From: DTU018 sp003444615
GTDB taxonomy: Bacteria > Bacillota > Syntrophomonadia > Syntrophomonadales > Syntrophomonadaceae
Assembly: GCA_049656905.1 (NCBI GenBank)
Contig: JBASMO010000062.1
Coordinates: 1 to 12,400 of the forward strand
Direction of reading: 5' to 3'
DNA: 12,400 nucleotides
Below the pieces are notes generated by a model. The model saw only the letters and a list, made by a program, of their open reading frames with translations, did not search any database and was not told the DNA's origin. Made by a program: the position numbers and the translations under genes. Positions 1 through 6,574 of the stretch are shown in pieces. How positions within the stretch are numbered: the first letter of the stretch is position 1; every line of letters starts with the position of its first letter.

Positions 1-380
1 TAGATATGGCTGAATACCATGAATACCGTTCATGCCGGCCAAAACCAGGTTCTAATATCTTTTATCTCTAGCTCAAAGAGTCACTGCCATGACCAGAGGA
101 ATTTTACACATAATATTGGACTTGATCCAAGCTGAAAAAAAAATATTCACAGTCATTACTAAGTTGACAAAATTCCTAATAAGAAATTAATCCTTGAAAA
201 TTACCTTTTATGTTAGTAAAATAAAATAAACCCATAATACATGGGTCGCCCAACTTGTAAAGACATAAGTCATTTACCCCGGCAGGAGCTGGGAGCGAAG
301 GTCATATCTGAAAACAAGTCTTTTATTTTCCCACTCAAAAAATGTGCAAAATGTAGTTCGCAGATTTATCTTACCAAATA
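1..380. other. AT-rich stretch without a convincing gene
   Basis: I find no coding region here that I would call. All frames are broken into short pieces. The longest ATG-started piece on the plus strand (241 to about 381, roughly 46 codons) lacks a ribosome binding site and resembles no family I know. A TTGACA hexamer lies at 164-169, but nothing convincing sits at −10 spacing. A short inverted repeat, CCCAT (231-235) with ATGGG (241-245), is present. The stretch lies inside the inferred integrative element, left of its integrase, and may be decayed mobile DNA. Confidence 0.5.
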
Positions 381-488
381 GAACCGTGGGGCACACGGGG
401 ATCGCTCGGTCAACTTCCCATCATGAGATGGGATTACCCGAGAAGCCCCCACCTCTAAGCGTTAGCGTAGGTGGTGGGAGTATGTCAC
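381..488 (+). mobile_element. Orphan IS200/IS605-type right end, omega-RNA-like fold
   Basis: The segment folds as a nested series. An outer stem pairs CTCGG (405-409) with CCGAG (438-442). It encloses a 7-bp hairpin, TCCCATC (416-422) with GATGGGA (427-433), with a 4-nt loop. A terminal GC-rich hairpin follows: CCCCCACCT (446-454) with AGGTGGTGGG (469-478), one bulged T. It then ends in TATGTCAC (481-488). From memory, this order and wording (GTGGGGCACACGGGGATCGC, then AAGCCCCCACCTC, then GTCAC) is typical of the 3' end of tnpB and the right end of IS200/IS605 elements in thermophilic and anaerobic Firmicutes, where the transcript is the TnpB guide RNA scaffold. No tnpB or tnpA reading frame precedes it, so it is a remnant or a non-autonomous derivative. 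The left boundary is not defined. Confidence 0.45.
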
Positions 489-617
489 GTTTTTCTGGAA
501 CTACCTGATATCTGGATGGTATTGCTATCTTCAGCTAACCTTTCAAAACCTAACCAGCTTTAATGAATTTGCCGAGAAATACTGTGCGTGCAAGTTAGAT
601 TCATATAAGTAGTTTGT

Positions 618-643
618 GCCGGGTGATTTGCCCGGCTTTTTAT
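618..643 (+). terminator. Rho-independent terminator
   Basis: A 6-bp GC stem pairs GCCGGG (618-623) with CCCGGC (631-636) around a 7-nt loop, followed by TTTTTATT. It would end plus-strand transcription coming from the omega-RNA-like segment or further left. It also insulates the excisionase gene that follows. The stretch between 489 and 617 shows no gene or recognisable RNA. Confidence 0.7.
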
Positions 644-740
644 TAGCGAATAAATTCACCGGGAGTGCGGCTTTCTCAAAAGGATAAATCCCCGGATCAC
701 TTACAAAACGCTTGGTAGTTTTGCAAAGGAGGTTTTCAAA

Positions 741-968
741 GTGTCACAAAATAGTACTGCTATGTGGGACGATTATCCAGAAGTTCTAACTGCGAAAGAC
801 GTAGCGGACCTGCTACGCATAGGGAAAAACAGGGCATATGAGCTTTGCAAAAGCCAAGGGTTCCCGGTTGTAAGATTCGGGAGAAGCTACAGAATTTCCA
901 AAACTTTACTTCTTGAGTGGTACCAGAAGCAGGCGAAGCTGGGGACCGAATGGAATTTTATTGACTAA
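741..968 (+). CDS. Excisionase-family HTH DNA-binding protein
   Basis: This is a small DNA-binding protein of 75 residues of the excisionase/HTH_17 type (MerR-like winged helix). In integrative elements such proteins bend attachment-site DNA and steer the integrase towards excision. The core, residues 15-60, shows the usual layout: VLTAKDVADLL (helix 1), then KNRAYELCKSQGFPVVRFG, then YRISKTLLLEW. The start is GTG at 741, chosen because AAAGGAGG (725-732) lies 8 nt upstream and no other start fits. An inverted repeat, CAAAAC (704-709) with GTTTTG (718-723), directly abuts this ribosome binding site and might be an operator or a hairpin that affects translation. The gene precedes the integrase by 57 nt in the same orientation, the typical xis-int order. 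The family call is strong. An excisionase role rather than a transcription regulator is inferred from context. Confidence 0.85.
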   Translation: MSQNSTAMWDDYPEVLTAKDVADLLRIGKNRAYELCKSQGFPVVRFGRSYRISKTLLLEWYQKQAKLGTEWNFID

Positions 969-1025
969 AGCTGCCGATATGCCAAAATTATAGTTGAGCC
1001 TGTTTAAGAAAGGGGGAAATCATGA

Positions 1026-2258
1026 GTGCCCAAATCTGAGGAAAAGGAGGAGAAAAAGAAAAAAAGAAGGGCCAAGGGCGAAGGGACAGTTTATAAAAGA
1101 AAGAACGGTCTTTATGCAGGACAAGCTCTGATTGGTTACGATCCTGTTACCGGCAAACCTAAAAGAAAAACAGTTTATGGCAAGACAAAACCGGAAGTTG
1201 TTCAAAAGCTAAGGAAGATATCGGTTCTGGCCGCAGAAGGGAATCTGACAGACACAAGCGAAACCGTTGAGCAGTGGCTGGATATCTGGATGAATGACTT
1301 CATGATTAACAAGCTCCGGCCAACCACATATGAAAGCTATAATTCTTTTATTAGGCTTCATATCAATCCCTACATCGGCAAGATGAAATTGAAAAACTTG
1401 ACCACCCATCACATCCAGAAATTATACAATCACGCCAGCAGGGAGGGCCGGTGCGATGGCAAAGGCGGCCTGGCACCGAGGAGTGTGGAACGCATACATA
1501 CCATTCTACATTCATCGCTGGAGCAGGCAGTAGCCTTGCGCAAGATTCCTCACAATCCAGCCGGTGCAGCAGTCTTACCTGTCAGAGAACAAAAGGATAT
1601 CAGGCCTTTAACCAGAGAAGAACAGGACCGCTTTGAAAGAGAGCTGGACAACTTTCGATTGGGAACCGCCTTCTTCGTTTGCTTATATGGAGGACTGCGC
1701 CGTGGCGAAGTGTTGGGGCTGAAATGGTCCGACATTGATTTCGAGAAAAAGACCATTAGAGTCCAAAGGGCCGTATTAAGGGTCAAAGACAAGTTCACTG
1801 GAAAATCTGAACTCCGGATTGAAGATGTTAAAACCAAGAAGAGCCGGCGCATAGTGCCGGTACCGGACATAGTAATTGCCCGCTTAAAAGAACACAAAGC
1901 CAGACAGGCTGCAGAAATACTGCGAGCTGGACCCATGTATCAGAAAAATGATCTGGTATTCTGTACCACGCTGGGAACACCAATAGAGCCAAGGAATTTC
2001 AACCGGGATTTCTACCAGATATGCAAGAACGCCGGCATAGAGAACTTCAATCTCCACGGGCTCAGGCACACATATACTACCAGATTATCTGAAATGGGTA
2101 TCAATTCAAAAATCCTGCAGGAGCTACTTGGCCACACGGATGTCAGGACTACGGAAGGTTACAATCATGTTCTGTGGGACATGATGGTCCTGGCAGCAGA
2201 CAGATTGAACGATTATATCTTAGAAAGAAAAAAGAATCCTTCTGGAACAGAAGGATAA
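1026..2258 (+). CDS. int: Tyrosine recombinase (phage/ICE-type integrase)
   Basis: A 410-residue site-specific recombinase of normal family length. A very basic, charged N-terminus (residues 3-17) leads into an arm-binding domain (about 18-65, starting GEGTVYKRKNG). A SAM-like core-binding domain follows (about 80-175), then the catalytic domain (about 190-395). The catalytic set is complete: Arg225 in GGLRRGE, Lys269 in VKTKKSRR, His344 and Arg347 in HGLRH, His370 in LLGH, and nucleophile Tyr379 in TTEGYNH. The protein should therefore be active. It cuts and joins attachment sites and most likely uses the adjacent tRNA-Ala 3' end. The start is GTG at 1026, with AAAGGGGG ending 9 nt upstream. 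An ATG at 1022 sits at better spacing but is one frame off and closes after five codons. In-frame sequence upstream of 1026 hits a stop immediately. Transcription ends at the hairpin at 2288-2320. Confidence 0.96.
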   Translation: MPKSEEKEEKKKKRRAKGEGTVYKRKNGLYAGQALIGYDPVTGKPKRKTVYGKTKPEVVQKLRKISVLAAEGNLTDTSETVEQWLDIWMNDFMINKLRPTTYESYNSFIRLHINPYIGKMKLKNLTTHHIQKLYNHASREGRCDGKGGLAPRSVERIHTILHSSLEQAVALRKIPHNPAGAAVLPVREQKDIRPLTREEQDRFERELDNFRLGTAFFVCLYGGLRRGEVLGLKWSDIDFEKKTIRVQRAVLRVKDKFTGKSELRIEDVKTKKSRRIVPVPDIVIARLKEHKARQAAEILRAGPMYQKNDLVFCTTLGTPIEPRNFNRDFYQICKNAGIENFNLHGLRHTYTTRLSEMGINSKILQELLGHTDVRTTEGYNHVLWDMMVLAADRLNDYILERKKNPSGTEG

Positions 2259-2287
2259 TAAAAATAATATAGAATCCCATATAATTT

Positions 2288-2320
2288 TTATCCAGGGTAC
2301 AGCCCTGGATAATTTTTTTT
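2288..2320 (+). terminator. Strong intrinsic terminator of the integrase gene
   Basis: A perfect 10-bp stem pairs TTATCCAGGG (2288-2297) with CCCTGGATAA (2303-2312) around a 5-nt loop and is followed by eight T residues (2313-2320). It lies 30 nt after the integrase stop codon. It also keeps integrase transcripts from running antisense through the tRNA gene. Confidence 0.9.
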
Positions 2321-2343
2321 CTGCGTTCATTACAAACTTTGTT

Positions 2344-2362
2344 GCAACAGTTAAGCAACAGT
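2344..2362 (+). repeat. GCAACAGT direct repeat pair, 11-bp period
   Basis: GCAACAGT occurs at 2344-2351 and again at 2355-2362, so the two copies are offset by exactly 11 bp, one helical turn. They lie between the integrase terminator and the larger 11-bp repeat array near the tRNA. They may be a second class of protein site (integrase, excisionase or host bending factor) in the attachment region. This is inferred from position and phasing only. Confidence 0.45.
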
Positions 2363-2383
2363 GAAAACAACGGTTTTACAGGT

Positions 2384-2427
2384 ACTTTTGCAGTAGTTTT
2401 ACTGCACTTATGCAGTACTTATGCAGT
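2384..2427 (+). repeat. 11-bp tandem repeat array, likely integrase arm sites
   Basis: Four consecutive 11-bp units fill this stretch: ACTTTTGCAGT (2384-2394), AGTTTTACTGC (2395-2405), ACTTATGCAGT (2406-2416) and ACTTATGCAGT (2417-2427). Units 1, 3 and 4 are direct copies differing at one base. Unit 2 is a diverged unit that makes an inverted pair with unit 1, GCAGTA (2390-2395) with TACTGC (2400-2405). The array ends 29 bp short of the tRNA 3' end. Direct repeats of about this size beside a tRNA attachment core are what the N-terminal domain of tyrosine integrases binds, so I read them as arm-type sites. Binding itself is inference. Confidence 0.6.
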
Positions 2428-2456
2428 ACAAACAGTACCCCAAGAGCTTAAAAACC

Positions 2457-2490
2457 TGGTGGAGACGAGGGGACTCGAACCCCTGACCCC
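2457..2490. other. Predicted attachment core (att) in the tRNA 3' end
   Basis: The T arm, acceptor strand and CCA end of tRNA-Ala lie next to the integrase, terminator and repeat array. This is the standard arrangement of an element inserted into a tRNA 3' end. I found no second copy of this 3' segment elsewhere in the window, so the partner att site must lie left of position 1. The exact core length cannot be set from one end; the right limit given is approximate. Confidence 0.5.
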
Positions 2491-2532
2491 CTCGTTGCGA
2501 ACGAGGTGCTCTCCCAGCTGAGCCACGCCCCC
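2457..2532 (-). tRNA. tRNA-Ala (anticodon CGC)
   Basis: A full 76-nt cloverleaf is encoded on the minus strand, 5' end at 2532, with the CCA end encoded (complement of 2457-2459). The acceptor stem pairs GGGGGCG with CGTCTCC and contains the G3-U70 wobble pair that defines alanine tRNAs. The anticodon stem CCTCG/CGAGG holds the loop TTCGCAA, giving anticodon CGC for GCG codons. The D stem is GCTC/GAGC and the T arm is AGGGG-TTCGAGT-CCCCT. Position 9 is G. The gene is intact although it is the inferred insertion site of the element to its left, as expected when the element carries a copy of the tRNA 3' end. Confidence 0.96.
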
Positions 2533-2544
2533 ACAGCATAATAT

Positions 2545-2553
2545 ATTATAGCA
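2545..2553 (-). promoter_or_regulatory. Extended −10 promoter of tRNA-Ala
   Basis: Read on the minus strand, TGCTATAAT is a perfect TGn-TATAAT extended −10 element. It ends 12 nt before the tRNA 5' end, so transcription would begin a few bases upstream of the mature tRNA. The −35 position is poor (CAGGCA at 18-bp spacing), which fits an extended −10 promoter. An inverted repeat, GCATAT (2551-2556) with ATATGC (2566-2571), overlaps its upstream part. Confidence 0.6.
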
Positions 2554-2629
2554 TATTTGCATAAGATATGCCTGCACCCTCGCAATTATCACCTTCGGCG
2601 CAGACCACTATGAATGAAAAACTTAAGCC

Positions 2630-2722
2630 TGTCATTGCGAGCCCCGTCAGGGGAGTGGCAATCTGTTGACTCTAACCGTAGATTTTTGTAGAGATCGCCA
2701 TGTCGCTTCGCTCCTCGCAACA
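2630..2722. repeat. MITE-like palindromic repeat, copy 1
   Basis: It begins with TGTCATTGCGAG (2630-2641) and ends with GCTTCGCTCCTCGCAA (2705-2720). Inside it carries the subterminal pair GGCAATCT and AGATCGCC. It belongs to the same family as copy 2 at 6987-7081 but lies in the opposite orientation. The left flank, TGAAAAACTTAAGCC, matches the left flank of copy 2 (TGAAAACCTTGAGCC). On the right it passes directly from CTCGCAA into CATTAATAGC, so the right terminal TGACA and the outer inverted repeat seen in copy 2 have been deleted. From memory, this kind of repeat (GCGAGGAGCGAAGCGAC) is scattered through many bacterial genomes. Confidence 0.8.
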
Positions 2723-2858
2723 TTAATAGCGACTGAATGGAGCATCAGGAGTGCCGGAACGGCCGATGACACTGAGAAAACTATTTTCACCACATCAGGA
2801 TCCATTTTCACAGCCATGACGCGAAAGATGAAAGCCATTTCAGACTGCCTGTAATTCG
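2723..2858. other. Gene-free spacer downstream of the secreted protein
   Basis: This is the downstream side of the copper-amine-oxidase-N gene. Short open frames exist on both strands but have no ribosome binding site, and the minus one starts inside the neighbouring gene. I see no intrinsic terminator with a T tract. A GC palindromic patch, GTGCCGGAACGGC, is present at about 2753-2765, and ATTTTCAC is repeated twice. The first bases, CATTAATAGC, match the right flank of repeat copy 2. Confidence 0.4.
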
Positions 2859-4427
2859 CTATATGGTCCACTGGTTGTTTATAATACCCACCAGTTTCCA
2901 GTCATTCTGGTAAGACTCAAAAACCAGGCGGAGACTGCTCCAGTCCATGCCATCATAGCCGGGGTTAAATCCGGGGAAGTAGTACTCCACTACTATGGGG
3001 TTATCATATACTTCAAATTGGTTTTCCAATGCGTTGCCGCTGCTGAGCACTTGGTTGTAACCGATCTGGTCAGCATTTATATAATCCTCGTCATAGACAA
3101 ATTTCTCATAATACTGACTGGGAGTCAGGTTGATTGGTTCTCCAGAGCCGTCATAATGACCCCACAGGTAAACCTTCTGGTCATCGAAAAAGTTGCGTAT
3201 CTCTTTTGGGCTGAAAACCAGATCACTTTCTAAAGAAACGTAGGTATAGGGAGTAAACCGTACGCCTTTAGTAGGATGAACCTGGTCAGCAATAGCGTCA
3301 GCGTTTTTGGTGCTCAGTGCTTTAATCAAGCTGGCGGCAGTTTCTTTGATAACTTTCTCCGCTTGTTCCGGTGCTAAGGCTCCTTCCCAGGTTTTAAGGG
3401 AATCGTTTTCTATAATTTCTTCCACTTCTTCATACCCAGTAGGGAAGGCAAAATTATAGCGGGCGGGCAGGGCAAATACATATTGACTGTTGCGCCCTAA
3501 CTCCTTGGGGCCGATAGGGGCCGCACCTACACTGAATTCCTTTTGCTGCAGTGCGTTCCATTGGGACATGGTAAATACCATAATAGGGATATCCTGCCGG
3601 GGATCTTCCAGTGTCCACTGGGGATGGCGGATAGATATTAGGGCCCCGGTTTCAGACGGAACATCGCCGGGAGCATCCAGGGTGAATCCCTTCCACTGGT
3701 CAGATATTATAGTGTAACCTGTCCAGCTCTCCGGCAGTTGAAAGCTGAAACCATACTGCTTATTCTGGTATACTATGGAGTCAGCTGGCTCACTGGCATC
3801 CAGTTTTACCTCTGTAATAAGCCAACTTTTATCTATCTTTTCTACGGTGAGAACCACCGGTCTTTTGACGGCAAGACCGTCATTGACTATATCCGCACTG
3901 GTCATTTCGATAATTTCGCCTTTAACCTGGTATTTGGTATCAGATAACTTCTTAGTCTCGATGATGTCTATGCGTTCCGGCCAGGGACTGGAAGTAACTC
4001 GTCCAGGAGCATTTTCAGGATCATTTTGCCATTGGGCTAAGAGTGCCGGTGCAACATAGCCGGCATAGTTTTCTTTTATGCTTTTTGCTGCTACCTCCGC
4101 AGGGGCCAGCAGGGATACATTTTTCAGACGTTTGCCGAAGTCTTCAACCAGTTGGCTGATGGCATTTTCTTCACCATCTTCGGGGCTGGTCTTGGTTCTA
4201 ATAATTACCGTTCTATTAACAGCATCCCATTCTACCTCGGCGCCTAAGGCTTCGGCGATCCAGCGAACCGGTACCATGGTCCGGTCACCGATGATCTGCG
4301 CTGGTACATCGGGTTTTATCTCCTGACCGTTTACTATTAACTTAATAGGTTGATTTGCCCAGGTAACTGCGGCAAAGGCACAGATGAGAACCGTTGCCAG
4401 AATGACTACTAACCACTTTCTCTTCAT
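2859..4427 (-). CDS. Secreted copper-amine-oxidase-N-domain protein
   Basis: A 522-residue exported protein. Residues 1-24 form a signal peptide: basic MKRK, a hydrophobic stretch, and likely cleavage after TWA. Residues about 27-78 form a copper amine oxidase N-terminal (stalk) domain, with the hallmark run IIGDRTMVPVRWIAEALGAE followed by VEWDAVNRTVII. In Firmicutes this domain is a surface or wall module and does not imply amine oxidase activity. Two further regions, about 88-210 and 358-522, look like NTF2-type alpha-beta folds; both end in a strand resembling KSWLITEV or NDWKLVGI. Between them lies a region opening with YGFSFQLPESW, common in secreted Firmicute proteins. No catalytic motif is visible. 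The ATG at 4427 has AGGAGG 7 nt upstream. The gene lies downstream of the SLH gene in the same direction, with a terminator between, and shares its promoter motif. The role is probably in the envelope; the precise function is unknown. Confidence 0.85.
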   Translation of the reverse strand: MKRKWLVVILATVLICAFAAVTWANQPIKLIVNGQEIKPDVPAQIIGDRTMVPVRWIAEALGAEVEWDAVNRTVIIRTKTSPEDGEENAISQLVEDFGKRLKNVSLLAPAEVAAKSIKENYAGYVAPALLAQWQNDPENAPGRVTSSPWPERIDIIETKKLSDTKYQVKGEIIEMTSADIVNDGLAVKRPVVLTVEKIDKSWLITEVKLDASEPADSIVYQNKQYGFSFQLPESWTGYTIISDQWKGFTLDAPGDVPSETGALISIRHPQWTLEDPRQDIPIMVFTMSQWNALQQKEFSVGAAPIGPKELGRNSQYVFALPARYNFAFPTGYEEVEEIIENDSLKTWEGALAPEQAEKVIKETAASLIKALSTKNADAIADQVHPTKGVRFTPYTYVSLESDLVFSPKEIRNFFDDQKVYLWGHYDGSGEPINLTPSQYYEKFVYDEDYINADQIGYNQVLSSGNALENQFEVYDNPIVVEYYFPGFNPGYDGMDWSSLRLVFESYQNDWKLVGIINNQWTI

Positions 4428-4484
4428 GGGGTAACCTCCTGTTAGTATTGTTGTTGTTAGACTTGGATGGCTGTCCTGTTCCTA

Positions 4485-4517
4485 TATAAATATACACCGG
4501 TGTGGGTAGGAACTTTC
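4485..4517 (-). promoter_or_regulatory. Putative promoter of the copper-amine-oxidase-N gene
   Basis: On the minus strand GAAAGTT (4517-4511) is followed after 15 nt by GTATAT (4495-4490), running into TTTATA. The same GAAAGTT-N15-GTATAT block lies upstream of the SLH gene. A perfect 10-bp palindrome, ACACCGGTGT (4494-4503), occupies the spacer and could be an operator. The −10 hexamer is weaker than in the SLH promoter. Confidence 0.4.
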
Positions 4518-4539
4518 ACCAGGAAAATCATGGCAGGAT

Positions 4540-4565
4540 AAAAAAACCGGGGCTCAAGGCCCCGG
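4540..4565 (-). terminator. Intrinsic terminator of the SLH gene
   Basis: Read on the minus strand, a 7-bp stem of CCGGGGC and GCCCCGG around a 5-nt loop is followed by seven T residues (complement of 4540-4546). It lies 12 nt after the SLH stop codon and separates that gene's transcript from the next minus-strand gene. Confidence 0.88.
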
Positions 4566-4576
4566 ATCGCTGTTAA

Positions 4577-6547
4577 TTAATAGTCTTCCAGGTAGATGTG
4601 CAGAGTTCCGCTGCTGGACCATTGGGTTTCATCAATTATATAATAATCATCTTCTATGCTAAGCCTTAAACCTACTAAATCATAGGTGCGGCCACTGTAG
4701 GTTAGAGTAGTGGGACTGGTAATGCGCACATCATCGAAGGTTACCCATCTTCTATTCAGATATATGGTTACATCATCATCTACTCCCTGATAAATCTTGC
4801 GCCCTCGGTCATCATAGAAGATGTAGTCATCGGGTTGACCAAACCAAAAGGCATCATCGGATTCCTTGGCTGTGATCTTGACCATACCCAGAGTATTGCT
4901 CCATTCTATACGTTCAATATCCCATAATTTGTTGTCTACCCGGCATCTGATGTTTTCCGTGTGCACATCATAATTCTTGCCGCCGATACGAACCAAGTCG
5001 CGGTCTACCACCAGCACATCATCGAAATCATATTCGGTTGCGCCTCTTACGAAAGTGACATCACTGTAATCCCGGTAGGAATCATTGAACAGAACCCAGT
5101 CTATCAGCTGGCGTTCTTTTAGATCCAAAACAAATTTGCCCTTGAACATAGTTATTTCATCTATTATATAATTCCAATCATTAATGGATACTATTACCTC
5201 ATCGGCATCATAGGTGTTTCTGCCCGCGGAAATACTGCCAGAGGCATCTAGGGTTACGTCAGACATACGGTAGCGTTGCCCGTCAATAAAGAAGTATATG
5301 GTATCAATATTATCCAAATTCAGGGTATCCCGGCCTACATAGATAGCGGATATATCTGACATGGACAATCCCCGGAAAATTACAGGATCAGTCTGCTGGA
5401 GCCGGGGTTCGGTCTGACCGGAGAACAGTTGGATTCTAAGAATATCGTAGAAATCCTTATTAACTTCAATGGTGACTTTATCTTCACGTAAATCATAGCT
5501 TTTTCCCTGGACCTCAACCGTATACTCATCCACTATGGTCATATCGGCTAAGTAGAAACCATCGTCTTTGCCGTTAATATATAGTTTCAAATAATCGGCA
5601 TTGTACTTATAACTGTCTAACTGCAGGCTGTATATATAGCGAGAGACGGGATAGACTACTAGCTTATCGCCATTGACTACCATGCGGCTGATAGCGTAGC
5701 GGGTATTGCCTATTACCACATCAGGGTTTCCGGTGGTGCGGTCTAAAGCGTAAACATACCTGGCATTTACAGTAAGTACGTCATTAGACACCGATAAACT
5801 GGTTACGGGAACTTCTGAAAAACCTGACTTAAATATAAGGGAGTTGGTACTGAGGCTGAAAAGCTGGTCACCAATGGCTAAATCTTTGATGGAACCTGTT
5901 ACTGGCTGCACGGGAGACTTGGTATTATCTTTAATCTCCAGCATCTTAACCAGCACCGTACAAACTTGAGCTCTGGTCATTTCCCGGAAGGGGGCAAAGG
6001 AACCATCGGGAAATCCCGATATAATACCTGCATCGTAGGCAGCTTTAATCTCATCCCGGTAAAGGCTGCGTTCCACATCGTCGCTATCAGTAAACTTACT
6101 GGTTCCTCCGCTAGTTTCAATATTAAGAGCACGTACAATCATGGCTGCGGCCTGGCTGCGCAAAATGTTTTGGTCCGGGCCTAATCCTTGGGGCGACTCA
6201 GATGGAATCAATATGCCGCGGGCTACCGCTTCTTCTATGTACTTGTTTGCCCAGTGGCTGCTGGTATCCTTGAAGGTGCTCTTAGTTGGGGTAGATGGGG
6301 TGATATCCAGGCAGCCAATTAAGGCAGTGGTAAACTCGGCTTTGGTCATAGTCCTGTCTGGCTTAAAAGTCCCGTCAGGATAACCGTTTATGTAGCCATA
6401 AGATGCTAAATCATTAATATAGGTGGTCGCCCAGTGTCCCTTGATATCAGAAAAATCCTTAGTCCCCGCCCCTAAGGCGCTCATGGGAAGAACTAGAGTA
6501 AAGCAAAGGCACAGAGCTACTATGATTCTCAGACTTCTATTTCCCAC
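4577..6547 (-). CDS. S-layer-homology-domain surface protein with beta repeats
   Basis: A 656-residue exported envelope protein. A signal peptide covers residues 1-28 (likely cleavage near SALGA). Three SLH domains follow at about 30-75, 91-140 and 151-202, with the recurring pattern DI-GHWA or D-SSHWA, then GYPDGTFKPDRTMTKAEF or SGFPDGSFAPFREMTRAQ. These bind pyruvylated secondary wall polymer and anchor the protein in the S-layer. Residues about 215-656 are made of roughly five related units of about 85 residues. Each contains a core like GGKNYDVHT, then an acidic beta strand, then YDI-RI or YIIDE. The units are rich in Asp, Tyr and Ile and lack any enzyme motif I recognise. The GTG start at 6547 is favoured by AAGGAGGG six bases upstream. 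The gene ends in its own terminator. A structural or adhesive surface protein is the likely role; the repeat family is unknown to me. Confidence 0.9.
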   Translation of the reverse strand: MGNRSLRIIVALCLCFTLVLPMSALGAGTKDFSDIKGHWATTYINDLASYGYINGYPDGTFKPDRTMTKAEFTTALIGCLDITPSTPTKSTFKDTSSHWANKYIEEAVARGILIPSESPQGLGPDQNILRSQAAAMIVRALNIETSGGTSKFTDSDDVERSLYRDEIKAAYDAGIISGFPDGSFAPFREMTRAQVCTVLVKMLEIKDNTKSPVQPVTGSIKDLAIGDQLFSLSTNSLIFKSGFSEVPVTSLSVSNDVLTVNARYVYALDRTTGNPDVVIGNTRYAISRMVVNGDKLVVYPVSRYIYSLQLDSYKYNADYLKLYINGKDDGFYLADMTIVDEYTVEVQGKSYDLREDKVTIEVNKDFYDILRIQLFSGQTEPRLQQTDPVIFRGLSMSDISAIYVGRDTLNLDNIDTIYFFIDGQRYRMSDVTLDASGSISAGRNTYDADEVIVSINDWNYIIDEITMFKGKFVLDLKERQLIDWVLFNDSYRDYSDVTFVRGATEYDFDDVLVVDRDLVRIGGKNYDVHTENIRCRVDNKLWDIERIEWSNTLGMVKITAKESDDAFWFGQPDDYIFYDDRGRKIYQGVDDDVTIYLNRRWVTFDDVRITSPTTLTYSGRTYDLVGLRLSIEDDYYIIDETQWSSSGTLHIYLEDY

Positions 6548-6574
6548 AAAAAACCCTCCTTAGCTTCATACTGT

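Noticed and set aside
164..192. Sigma-A promoter from TTGACA at 164
   Set aside because: The hexamer at 17-bp spacing (TTAATC) is poor and no gene follows at a sensible distance.
241..381. Short ATG-started frame of about 46 codons left of the omega-RNA-like segment
   Set aside because: There is no ribosome binding site, the composition is not protein-like, and it shows no resemblance to the TnpB C-terminus.
2384..2427. CRISPR array
   Set aside because: The units are only 11 bp and contiguous, with no unique spacers and no cas genes nearby.
2339..2521. Open frame through the repeat array and the tRNA complement
   Set aside because: It overlaps the attachment region and tRNA-Ala and has no ribosome binding site, so it is a chance frame.
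2647..2871. Small open frames on both strands across repeat copy 1 and its right flank
   Set aside because: They run through the repeat or start inside the neighbouring gene, have no ribosome binding site, and match no family I know.
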